Positions 1-7,611 of a stretch of 16,091 bases of DNA are shown here, piece by piece. The stretch comes from an uncultured Lachnospiraceae bacterium (GTDB taxonomy: Bacteria > Bacillota_A > Clostridia > Lachnospirales > Lachnospiraceae): assembly GCA_946613735.1 (NCBI GenBank), contig CAMOFS010000004.1, positions 1 to 16,091 on the forward strand. The letters are read 5' to 3'. The notes beneath the pieces are model-generated. The model saw only the letters and a program-made list of their open reading frames with translations. It was not told the DNA's origin and ran no database searches. Position 1 is the stretch's first letter. The number at the start of each line of letters is the position of its first letter. Both the position numbers and the translations under genes were made by a program.

Positions 1-507
1 CTTATCATAGGGACACTTTTCGGTGTATAGTGAGCCCACAAAAGCTATATCATGACGATACTTTTTTGCAGTCCGCTCCGACGTTTTTTCAAAAAGCGCG
101 TCCTTGTTCCCCACTGATGCCGCAAGAGGCAGATGAAAAATATGCCCGGGGTTAAAAGGCTCTATCTCCTGATATAGTGCCCGGTCAAAAAGGAACACCC
201 GGTTCCACTCGTTGCCGATCGATGATGTATATAGCTCCATCACAGGGGAATCCACTATCCAGCACAGATATCTGATATGAAAAATATTGCAGACCTCAGA
301 CACATAGGGAAAGAAATTGATGGAAAACACAAAATCGGCGGGGTGATCCATAAGGTAATGGGACAACTGCTCCACCGTCGCCGATGCCGGCGCATCCTTG
401 ACCTTCATCTCAGTGGTATACTCATCCACCGTGAAGCCCGCATTTTTAAATGTCATTATGATATCCGGCTCGCATATGCTGCCGTATCTGTAAAAAAGGA
501 CTCTCAT
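1..507 (-). CDS. DUF3880/CgeB-like glycosyltransferase, N-terminal part (runs off window)
   Basis: The first 169 codons of a gene whose 3' end lies outside the window. The translation begins MRVLFYRYGSICEPDII and includes FVFSINFFPYVSEVC, a CWIVDSPV segment, NRVFLFDR and DIAFVGSLY. The same landmarks occur in the same order in the protein at 6343-7521 (SYNYFPVVALAC, FLYDSPY, NHVFLFDS, DISFVGALY), so the two are paralogues of the DUF3880/CgeB-like GT-B glycosyltransferase group. The ATG at 507 is preceded by GGAG with 8 bases between, and the gene starts 15 bases after the stop of the LicD fusion at 523, so it is the next cistron of operon 2. No signal peptide or membrane segment is visible, so it is probably cytosolic. 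Donor and acceptor sugars cannot be told from the sequence. The family call is fairly sure; the function is inferred. Confidence 0.8.
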   Translation of the reverse strand, partial: MRVLFYRYGSICEPDIIMTFKNAGFTVDEYTTEMKVKDAPASATVEQLSHYLMDHPADFVFSINFFPYVSEVCNIFHIRYLCWIVDSPVMELYTSSIGNEWNRVFLFDRALYQEIEPFNPGHIFHLPLAASVGNKDALFEKTSERTAKKYRHDIAFVGSLYTEKCPYDK

Positions 508-522
508 CAGGTTATCTCCAAA

Positions 523-2571
523 TCAAACATGTATATCCGCAATCATCACCGGCTTTTTATCCATCTGGGCGCGATACACAAAAGGCGAAGGGTCACCATA
601 GTATGCCACGCAGTCAGCCAGCACGGCCTCTCCGTCCTCGCTTTCATCGTAAATGCCCCATCCCTCAGACTTAAAGGCGTCTACTATCTTTTCGTATTCC
701 ACCGATGTCTCCGGTGCTTTTTCACGCAGATAATCTGATATTCCGTTAAAGGGGTGCCAGATCAGTCTGATATCCTCCCTGCTCTCCTTGAAGATATCAA
801 GGTTGCGTCTCAGCTTATCCAGAGCCGTCTTGCCCTCAGCAAGAAAAGGACATACATCTGTATAATAAAAAATAGACTTCATACCATTTTTCTCCTTTTT
901 AGGAATCTCGTACAGATCCGGGATCACTTCAATCTTTTTCTCCCAGAGCTCCCGAGTACCCTTACCACACAGCTCCGCCATTGCATCCACATAGGTTTGC
1001 TTCATAGTTTCGCTGTCCAAAAGTACCCTGTCCGCATTAACCAATCCCGGCATCTTTACAAAATAATCCAGACTCTTTTTCCCCTTTTCATCTCCCTCAA
1101 CAATATCAGTTACCGGGAAGTAAGGTATATACACCAGCTCGTCAGTATACCTCACGAGCTCCTTGGAATAAAAGAATGGATGTACCGAAGCCGCCGGATT
1201 GTAGCCATCATAGGGCACCTGGATGTAAATTCGTTTCGGATGATGGCTCGCCAGGTCATAATCCTCAAAGGACATGGCACCAACCTCTGCCGGATATGCT
1301 TTCAGATCATAGTGTAGATCACCGGTAGTACCGTCCAGGTTCATGCTATAATACGGAACCGGGATCACATATACATCCGAGTCGGGATCCGCCATCTCCT
1401 TTCTCCATGTATGATCAAGCCTGTCCCAAATATCAGCACGGTACGGCAAAAACACCACATCCCTGTTTTTTTGCTGCATGTCACGCAGGCTTGCCTTGAG
1501 GGCCTCCACCTGGGGCACCAGGGATGCAAAAACCTCTGCGTTGTCACCTGAATTCATCAGTGTCTCTATCTGAGCAACCTGAGCCTTTATGGCGTCCTGC
1601 TTTTTTATCTCCTCCGCCCTTATGTTTTCGGATAGCTTTAGGTCCTCATCATTAAAATAGTAAAGAGGCCTCTTCCATCCGGTCTTCTTTGAAAGAATGT
1701 CGTACTGGGCATAGTAATATGGATAATCGTGGCAACCCCCGATACGGTTGGCATGAAGGTAATTCCCGTATTTATTCTTCAGGATCTCATCATAGTGAGT
1801 AGGCACCATTATTGTGGAATGCTCAAAGGGCAGCTCTATCGCGTCCTCATACCAGTTGATATCATATCTGTTGCTGTCGTATTCCATCCACGCCGGCATC
1901 AACACAGCCTCATCAGCTTCCTCCCGCGGCACCTCTGACAAAAGCTTATCCTCCAGAGCATAAAGTTCCTTTACCAGGTTACCTTTCCTATTGATCCTGT
2001 ATCCTGACAGAGCTTCCAGTTTATCTACTGCGTCAAAAAACTGCCTTTTGTTTTTGATCTTCTGCTGTGCATTTCTTGCCAAAGAGTATGCTATCTGTAT
2101 CAGTTCCTCTCTTTCCTTCTCCTTTTTTTCATCTTTGTAGAGATAGTCATTTACAAAAATATCCACTCCTGCAGAGAATGGAAAATCATGGTATTTTGAC
2201 ATAAAAGCCGGATCAAAGGTAAGTGCTGTGGCATTAACCACGCGGGTAAAAATGTCGTTCCAGTCATCACGCTGCCGCCAGTTTAACAGGGTATAATTGT
2301 CGGGCAATTCATCTGCGTGTTTTAAAAACTCCTCATAGTCCTCACGCATCATGACTATGTCCAGATCATCATCCCACGGTATAAAACCGCCATGGCGGAT
2401 AGTACCGATCAGGGTTCCTGCATCAGCAAAGTATCTTATATTGTGTTTTTTGCACAGTGCAGCGATGTCCTCCAGCACCTCTATCTGCGCTGCCCAGCAG
2501 CGCTTCATCATACCGGTGACATAAAAACCGCCTACCACACTGTCTTCATAATACTCTTCAGGTACCTGCAT
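523..2571 (-). CDS. LicD-family phosphotransferase fused to a GT-B-like C-terminal domain
   Basis: A 682-residue protein. Residues ~20-300 form a LicD domain: KHNIRYFADAGTLIGTIRHGG, then the acidic metal-binding motif PWDDDLDI at 65-72, then a conserved VDIF near 136-139. LicD proteins belong to the nucleotidyltransferase fold and transfer phosphocholine or similar phospho-substituents to glycans. Residues ~315-370 are charged and heptad-like, probably a linker helix. Residues ~371-682 (VVFLPYRADIWDRL, YVIPVPYY, YIQVPYDGYN, SVHPFFYS, LVYIPYF, LIWHPFNG) resemble, from memory, a domain in clostridial proteins annotated as CDP-glycerol glycerophosphotransferase-like; this part is weakly assigned. 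The ATG at 2571 has AGAGG upstream with 8 bases between. It lies 37 bases after the stop of the 1245-residue protein, and a hairpin repeat fills that gap. Probably cytosolic or membrane-associated; no transmembrane segment is seen. Confidence 0.82.
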   Translation of the reverse strand: MQVPEEYYEDSVVGGFYVTGMMKRCWAAQIEVLEDIAALCKKHNIRYFADAGTLIGTIRHGGFIPWDDDLDIVMMREDYEEFLKHADELPDNYTLLNWRQRDDWNDIFTRVVNATALTFDPAFMSKYHDFPFSAGVDIFVNDYLYKDEKKEKEREELIQIAYSLARNAQQKIKNKRQFFDAVDKLEALSGYRINRKGNLVKELYALEDKLLSEVPREEADEAVLMPAWMEYDSNRYDINWYEDAIELPFEHSTIMVPTHYDEILKNKYGNYLHANRIGGCHDYPYYYAQYDILSKKTGWKRPLYYFNDEDLKLSENIRAEEIKKQDAIKAQVAQIETLMNSGDNAEVFASLVPQVEALKASLRDMQQKNRDVVFLPYRADIWDRLDHTWRKEMADPDSDVYVIPVPYYSMNLDGTTGDLHYDLKAYPAEVGAMSFEDYDLASHHPKRIYIQVPYDGYNPAASVHPFFYSKELVRYTDELVYIPYFPVTDIVEGDEKGKKSLDYFVKMPGLVNADRVLLDSETMKQTYVDAMAELCGKGTRELWEKKIEVIPDLYEIPKKEKNGMKSIFYYTDVCPFLAEGKTALDKLRRNLDIFKESREDIRLIWHPFNGISDYLREKAPETSVEYEKIVDAFKSEGWGIYDESEDGEAVLADCVAYYGDPSPFVYRAQMDKKPVMIADIHV

Positions 2572-2592
2572 ATTATTACCTCTTCTAATAAA

Positions 2593-2619
2593 AGATCCTT
2601 CGCTTCGCTCAGGATGACA
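2593..2619 (-). repeat. Short hairpin-forming dispersed repeat, copy A
   Basis: A 27-base element, 25 of 27 bases identical to copy B at 3373-3399 and in the opposite orientation. On the minus strand it reads TGTCATCC, then TGAGCGAAGCGAAG, then GATCT. It can fold as a 5-bp stem (ATCCT/AGGAT), a symmetric tandem GA/GA mismatch, and a GCGAAGC cap. It overlaps the end of the 1245-residue gene and supplies its TGA stop at 2609-2611; the last residues, SLSS, come from the repeat flank. CTTTTATT follows in the transcript, so it could act as a weak attenuator before the LicD gene. I recognise the sequence type as a short repeat scattered in many bacterial genomes; that is recollection, not a search. 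Confidence 0.8.
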
Positions 2620-5600
2620 ATGAAAGAATCTCTAGAAATTCCCTTGCCCGTACATCCCAGGTATGATGTGCTTTAGCCTCTTTATAAGCAGTGTCTGCCA
2701 TACTGGCGCGTTTCTTTTCGTCGGCCAAAAGTGCCTTGACCCTGTCAGGAAGGTCCCTGAAATCCTCCAAATCAAAAAGCAGCATCATATCATCCGATCG
2801 GTCATCCCCGGGTCTGTATCCAAGACCATCCTCTCCACTGCCATACTCTCTCACCAGATATGTAGTCCTGTCCGACACCACCACAGAGAGGTTCAGCATG
2901 GCATTTGCGATACGTTCCGTCATCCCACCTTTGTGCCAGGACATGACATTAAGCGTCAGCCTGCTCTTTGCCATAACACTTATGGACTCCTCATAGGGAA
3001 GCTCGTCATGTATGTGCAGTCTCTCATGTCCTGCATAGGGTGCCGCCTCCCACGTGCGTGAGAAGACATCCACATCCACGCCACCATCGAGCAGTATCTC
3101 AACCACCTTTTCACGATAGTAATACATCAGACATCTGACTACATTGCCCATGGCATATAGCGCCTGTGCAAAGTCCTCATCAGACAACCCCTCATATCCC
3201 ATCTCTTCAATAACATGTTCCAACACTTCCTCAGCACGCTCGTTAGGATATCTGCGATTGCGCCTTAAGAATTTTCCGGCTATCCTGCGATAGTTTGGCG
3301 GCAGGCTCCTTATCTTTTCAAATTCCTGTCTATAGTCGTTGTATGTCCCAATAAACGTAATATCATAAATCCTGTCATTCTGAGCGAAGCGAAGAATCTC
3401 TCTTTCTTCCACCCCCGCAGGAGGAAAATGATGCACTCCCTCCATATGCGGGAACTTTTCTCTCACATACTCAGCATAGGTCTCATCCTGCGAAAGGATA
3501 TGCATATGTTTCACCGGCACCGAAAACTCATTGGTAAGATAGATGGGATGATCGAAAAGAAAATTGAACTTCACACCCGAGAGCATATCTCCCAGAAGCC
3601 CTCCACTTTTGAGCCTCCGCGAAAACGTAGTGCTCTGAAAACCGATCATAGCCGCATATGTCAGCATCATAAGCTGCTGCATACGTTCACTCCCCAATGC
3701 TTCATTGTCCCAGAAGATCACACCACATCCACGTCTGCGCAATGCCGCAGCAAACCTTTCAGAAAATGCATTGAGGGCTCCCTGGCATTCCTTCATACCA
3801 TGGTAAATAGCAATTGGCAGAGTCCCCTTTTCAAAAAACTCATACTCCTCAGATCTTTTCTCCATGGATGAAAGCCACTGCTGCCACTCATCTGAAAGTC
3901 CGGCAGCTGCCATTTCAGAATCACGCGCATTTCTTACCTCATCCATTATACCTGCCTCATTGATAGCCTCCGAATATCTACTGAGAACATATGCAATAAG
4001 TCTGCAAGTATCTGCATATAACTCATGTGTATATCCACTATCCTGCAACAGGATGATATCCTTATCAAACCCATACTCCCCGGCTCTGATCAGAAGCTCA
4101 TAGTCCTCATCACAGGTAGCATTGCAAAAGTGTCCCACACTTTCGACAGTACCTTTAGGCCAGATCACTCTGTCATACACCAGTGGTCCATCGGTAAGGA
4201 GTACTCGCCACAAGAGCTTTTTATCCGGCGCATCTATGGGCTCGATATTGCCCATGATTTCCCCTTCATTTATAAAAAGAAGCCTGTCATAGTCCAGTCG
4301 CAAAAACAACTCATTTTTGACCGCAGCAACACTGTCATAGTCCCTGTCACTTAGATCGATCACCTCATATTCCTCTGAGTTATATCCCCCATAGGTGTCC
4401 ACAACAAATATCCTGTAGTTCTCAAAAAGGGTGTTCAGTCCGGTTATAGTCGATTCAAGAGTCTGGTCAAGCATATCCACATTATCGTCAAGCCTGATCA
4501 CCGCACAGACGTTATTTTTTACCAGCCTTTCTGCGTAGGGTGACTTCATAGCTGTCTTCCACCAGATGTCCTCGATATCGGAACGCCTGTGGTCACCCTC
4601 TGTCCAGGGCTTTTTGTCCAAAAAGTGGAGAACAGAAACCTCCCCTTTAACCCGCTCAGCGTCATAGCCTCCCAAAAGAACTCCATCATAGGCAGGGAAA
4701 TTATATGCCATGGTATCAACGTACTTTATATGCCCCTGATGAACGATATTTAATAGATCCTGATCAGGATAAGGCAGTACAAACCCCAGGGACTTAGCAT
4801 AACGCTCATAAACCTTCAAAAGCTCCCTGCCACGATTCTTCCTGACATTCATAAGTATCATTCCGGCATTAAAATACTTCCCCTCTTCAAAAAGAGGCTT
4901 AAACTCCGGGCCGTGGGTCTGTATACAATAGTCCCTGCGGAACTGATAGGCCAGTACATCCTGACACGCGATCAGGTCATTCCCTTCAAAAGCCGTGGTA
5001 TAAAGATCCCAAAGATCATTGAGGATCAGCATGTCACCGTCCAGATGGATCACGCGGTTAACATCTGTTGGCAATCGATCCCACAGCAATAGCCTGTACA
5101 TGGTAAGCTCATTCCATCCGCCGTATTCATGGATGCGTGGATCCAGAGAATAGTTTGTAATGTGTATCGGACAAATCTTTTTTTCCCCACTATCATGCCC
5201 TACGGAATGCTCCGTCGCCAGCTTATTAAATCTATCCACAGACTCATCGCTGATCCCATCATGCAGCAGGTACACAGTGATGTCATGAGATGCATTGCTC
5301 TCGAATAACGAGGTAAGCATAACGTATGTAAAGGGCACATAATACTCATTTAGGCATGTGGCAATATTAAGCCGCTCCTCAGCGATGTCATCCGCCGATA
5401 TAGCAGGCCCAGGGCCGGGATTCTCCGCTTCGAGATGCCCCTGCATTATAAATAGCTCTTCCTGATCCGCATAAAAAGGATATCCATGACCGGTATACTG
5501 ATGTACCAGAAATCTGCAGTACTCCCCAAAGTGCCTGTGCAGCGCCGCATCATATCCTATAGGAACCGGTATGGTGGTCATCTCAAAGGGAACCTCTATA

Positions 5601-6346
5601 GCCTCATCATACCATGCCGCATCACGAAGAGTGCCCTCCCTTCCGTCCACCAGCTTGGGATAATAATCAAGATACTTAGCATCCTCCCTTTTCGTCTGAG
5701 AGGCTATGCGATCCGCCAGCTGGTATATCTGCGCCCTAAGAGGCTTACTACGGTCAAAGCTGCCCCCACAGTATTCCTCCAACTTTTTAATCTCACCCAT
5801 ATACTTTTCTGTATCATGATCTCTGTCATAGTTCCAAGCCACCAGATATGCCATATTATACAGGTTCTTAATATACTTATAGGCATCCTCATCCGCCGGG
5901 ATATAGTCTAGTGTAAATATATCCACCGCACATATGAAGGGACAGCCGCAGAACCTCTTCGTCCGATCCTCATCCCATTCCAGGATGCTCCTGTCGTAGT
6001 TTTCCACCACTGCATGAAACTGCCTGAAGGTGGTATCATTTTCATCATAGATGCTTTTTACCCGATATCCCTCCGGCAACTCATCAGTATGCTTTAAAAA
6101 CTCCATGAAGTCAGCCCTGGGCATGGCCAGATCGATATCATCATCCCAAGGCACAAAGCCATGGTGACGCACTGCCCCCAGCAGTGTCCCCACCTCAGCA
6201 AAATACCTTATGCCATGCCGATCACAAACCTCCCGTATGGCATCATAGACTGTAAGCTCCGCTGCCCAGGTCTGCTTCATGCGAGGCGATATATAAAAGT
6301 CACACCTCACTTCCGGCTCGAAAAACTTTTCAGGAATCTGTATCAT
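2609..6346 (-). CDS. Four-module transferase: LicD + GT8 + degenerate GT2-like + DUF3880/CgeB-like
   Basis: A 1245-residue multidomain protein. Module 1 (~20-300) is LicD, with HGIRYFAEVGTLLGAVRHHG and PWDDDIDL at 66-73. Module 2 (~325-600) is a GT8-type retaining glycosyltransferase: LNIATCLNEYYVPFTYVMLTS, the DxD metal motif HLDGDM (D436, D438), FNAGMILMN at 492-500 and the C-terminal HFLDKKPW at 574-581. Module 3 (~612-780) looks like a GT2 core that has lost its motifs: VVDTYGG sits where VDDGS is expected and FINEGE where a DxD is expected, while EDYELLIRAGEYG still matches. Module 4 (~845-1245) is DUF3880/CgeB-like, with FNFLFDHPIYLT, YDITFIGTYNDY and ERIANAMLNLSVVVSD. An in-frame repeat inserts ILRFAQND at 984-991. 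The ATG at 6346 overlaps the upstream stop (ATGA), implying translational coupling. The modules probably act in sequence on one glycan; this is inference. Confidence 0.85.
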   Translation of the reverse strand: MIQIPEKFFEPEVRCDFYISPRMKQTWAAELTVYDAIREVCDRHGIRYFAEVGTLLGAVRHHGFVPWDDDIDLAMPRADFMEFLKHTDELPEGYRVKSIYDENDTTFRQFHAVVENYDRSILEWDEDRTKRFCGCPFICAVDIFTLDYIPADEDAYKYIKNLYNMAYLVAWNYDRDHDTEKYMGEIKKLEEYCGGSFDRSKPLRAQIYQLADRIASQTKREDAKYLDYYPKLVDGREGTLRDAAWYDEAIEVPFEMTTIPVPIGYDAALHRHFGEYCRFLVHQYTGHGYPFYADQEELFIMQGHLEAENPGPGPAISADDIAEERLNIATCLNEYYVPFTYVMLTSLFESNASHDITVYLLHDGISDESVDRFNKLATEHSVGHDSGEKKICPIHITNYSLDPRIHEYGGWNELTMYRLLLWDRLPTDVNRVIHLDGDMLILNDLWDLYTTAFEGNDLIACQDVLAYQFRRDYCIQTHGPEFKPLFEEGKYFNAGMILMNVRKNRGRELLKVYERYAKSLGFVLPYPDQDLLNIVHQGHIKYVDTMAYNFPAYDGVLLGGYDAERVKGEVSVLHFLDKKPWTEGDHRRSDIEDIWWKTAMKSPYAERLVKNNVCAVIRLDDNVDMLDQTLESTITGLNTLFENYRIFVVDTYGGYNSEEYEVIDLSDRDYDSVAAVKNELFLRLDYDRLLFINEGEIMGNIEPIDAPDKKLLWRVLLTDGPLVYDRVIWPKGTVESVGHFCNATCDEDYELLIRAGEYGFDKDIILLQDSGYTHELYADTCRLIAYVLSRYSEAINEAGIMDEVRNARDSEMAAAGLSDEWQQWLSSMEKRSEEYEFFEKGTLPIAIYHGMKECQGALNAFSERFAAALRRRGCGVIFWDNEALGSERMQQLMMLTYAAMIGFQSTTFSRRLKSGGLLGDMLSGVKFNFLFDHPIYLTNEFSVPVKHMHILSQDETYAEYVREKFPHMEGVHHFPPAGVEEREILRFAQNDRIYDITFIGTYNDYRQEFEKIRSLPPNYRRIAGKFLRRNRRYPNERAEEVLEHVIEEMGYEGLSDEDFAQALYAMGNVVRCLMYYYREKVVEILLDGGVDVDVFSRTWEAAPYAGHERLHIHDELPYEESISVMAKSRLTLNVMSWHKGGMTERIANAMLNLSVVVSDRTTYLVREYGSGEDGLGYRPGDDRSDDMMLLFDLEDFRDLPDRVKALLADEKKRASMADTAYKEAKAHHTWDVRAREFLEILSLSS
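3373..3399 (+). repeat. Short hairpin-forming dispersed repeat, copy B, inside a coding region
   Basis: The second copy of the 27-base element, inverted relative to copy A. It differs at two positions, C to T and G to A, which face each other in the stem (ATTCT/AGAAT here, ATCCT/AGGAT in copy A), so pairing is kept. It lies inside the 1245-residue gene and is read in the sense direction as EILRFAQND with no stop or frameshift. It falls in the linker just before the YDITFIGTY strand of the DUF3880-like module, where the two paralogues in this window carry different sequence, so the fold probably tolerates it. Confidence 0.85.
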
Positions 6347-7521
6347 ACGAATACCGTCTCCATTATCCGACCAAGCACCTTTTCGATAGTAAAATAGTCT
6401 CTTATCTTTTGCTGGCCATTTGCCGCAATTCCTGCTCTTTCCTTTTCGTGGCTAAGATAATACTCCACCTTTGCCAGCATATCATCACAACTTTCGTAAT
6501 AGTCGAAATCCTCACCCGGTACGAAATCATGTAAAAAGTCAGCCTGATAGTTTGAAAGCAAAAAGCCACCTGCCGCCATTATGTCCATACATCTGAGAGG
6601 GATGCCTGTCTTTATGCTTCGAAGAGAAATATTGATGTTGATGCGGCTGTCATGAAAGACATAGGGCATCTCGTCCTCGTACCTGGCTATGCCCATATTT
6701 TTGACACCCTTCAGAGCAAATGAGGGATCCAGGGTAAAAAGCTTTACCTCATACTCAGCCCCGAACCTCTCTCCCAAAGCAGTCAGAAACTCAATCCTCT
6801 CTTCCGATGTTATTTTTCTGTTTATAAAATAGTCTGCGTACCTGAAGCCCTCTGTTTCTATACTCTTTTCTTCCCTGCTCACCGGGAAGGTCTGCTGCAG
6901 TTGATCCAGAATCTCCGAGGTTAAAAGCTCCTCCACGAAGTTATATCCGGATATCTTTTTTTGCGCATCCATCACGCCGCGAAGATATCCCTCCAGGTAG
7001 GGCGCATTTTTAAAATCTATCCTGTCATAAAAATTATGTGCCTCGTTATAAAGTGCCCCTACAAAGGATATATCGGCTTTCATGCGGTTTTTATCATAGG
7101 AATGCTTTAGAAGTCTGTCTATATTGGATGGCACGCCGGGCAGCACCATATAGTGAACATTGGTAAGTCCGCCATTTTGAAAAAAAGCTGCCAGAGACGA
7201 ATCAAACAAAAAAACGTGGTTGGTCTCAAAGGCAAGCGTATATGAATAGATATAGGAATATGGGCTATCATATAAAAAGGAAATGTAGGGCAGATCCATA
7301 TCTCTGCACGCCAAAGCCACCACCGGGAAATAATTATAGGAAAAAACCGCCTCCGCATCCTTTTCCGCAGCCGTCTTTTTTATTGCCGCATCAAAGGCTT
7401 CACTTTTGTCGGCATTGTAATCCTCATGGATAAAAGGGATTACCTCGTGTCCCATTTCTCTCAGTGCCGCCTTGGTCTCGTCCCTGTCAAAGCATTTCCA
7501 ATCGATAAAAATGATCTTCAT
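6343..7521 (-). CDS. DUF3880/CgeB-like glycosyltransferase
   Basis: A 392-residue protein predicted to be a cytosolic GT-B-fold glycosyltransferase. The N-terminal half carries MKIIFIDWKCF, SYNYFPVVALAC, FLYDSPYSYIYSY at ~82-94, NHVFLFDSS and DISFVGALYNE. The C-terminal half carries ININISLRSIKTGIPLRCMD, IMAAGGFLLSNYQADF and FVPGEDFDYYESCDDM, typical of the glycosyl transferases group 1-like C-terminal domain that follows DUF3880. I chose the ATG at 7521, not the in-frame TTG at 7533, because GGAG at 7528-7531 sits 6 bases before it and the protein then begins with the hydrophobic first strand. First gene of operon 2; its stop overlaps the start of the 1245-residue gene as ATGA. The last ~12 codons have an inverted partial copy at 9104-9139. 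The sugar specificity is unknown. Confidence 0.87.
   Translation of the reverse strand: MKIIFIDWKCFDRDETKAALREMGHEVIPFIHEDYNADKSEAFDAAIKKTAAEKDAEAVFSYNYFPVVALACRDMDLPYISFLYDSPYSYIYSYTLAFETNHVFLFDSSLAAFFQNGGLTNVHYMVLPGVPSNIDRLLKHSYDKNRMKADISFVGALYNEAHNFYDRIDFKNAPYLEGYLRGVMDAQKKISGYNFVEELLTSEILDQLQQTFPVSREEKSIETEGFRYADYFINRKITSEERIEFLTALGERFGAEYEVKLFTLDPSFALKGVKNMGIARYEDEMPYVFHDSRININISLRSIKTGIPLRCMDIMAAGGFLLSNYQADFLHDFVPGEDFDYYESCDDMLAKVEYYLSHEKERAGIAANGQQKIRDYFTIEKVLGRIMETVFV
6349..6384 (-). repeat. Inverted 36-base repeat, intact-gene copy
   Basis: The coding end of the DUF3880-type gene (EKVLGRIMETVF) matches the plus strand at 9104-9139 at 33 of 36 positions. The two copies are in opposite orientation and bracket about 2.7 kb that contains most of this gene, the divergent promoter region, the GT2 gene and the ATPase relic. 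I see no match beyond either end of the 36 bases. Confidence 0.8.
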
Positions 7522-7534
7522 CGCATACTCCAAA

Positions 7535-7577
7535 ACTATATATGGAAAAATCCCCTCATATATTGTACTATATATGG
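7535..7577. promoter_or_regulatory. Candidate operator: 20-bp palindrome and 11-bp direct repeats in a divergent intergenic region
   Basis: Positions 7557-7576 read CATATATTGTACTATATATG, which equals its own reverse complement at 18 of 20 positions and is centred on GTAC. The 11-mer ACTATATATGG occurs twice, at 7535-7545 and 7567-7577, 32 bases apart, close to three helical turns. The region separates the minus-strand start at 7521 from the plus-strand start at 7612, so a protein bound here could control both. The AT-rich composition raises the chance that such symmetry is accidental. Confidence 0.4.
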
Positions 7578-7597
7578 GCAGTAAAAAAAAGATTCAA
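7569..7597 (-). promoter_or_regulatory. Candidate sigma-A-like promoter of operon 2
   Basis: On the minus strand TTGAAT (7597-7592) is followed after 17 bases by TATATA (7574-7569), about 50 bases before the ATG at 7521. Each hexamer matches the consensus at 4 of 6 positions. The -10 element lies within the candidate palindromic operator. This is a modest match in AT-rich DNA, so confidence is low. Confidence 0.35.
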
Positions 7598-7611
7598 GCG
7601 GAGAAAAACAT

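Noticed and set aside
277..1317. Plus-strand open frames opposite the first DUF3880 and LicD genes
   Set aside because: They lie antisense to genes with clear family motifs, have no ribosome-binding site and encode low-complexity His/Arg/Ile-rich sequence.
7119..7358. Minus-strand open frame inside the DUF3880-type gene
   Set aside because: It is a shifted frame of a gene with strong family motifs, with unnatural composition and no start signal.
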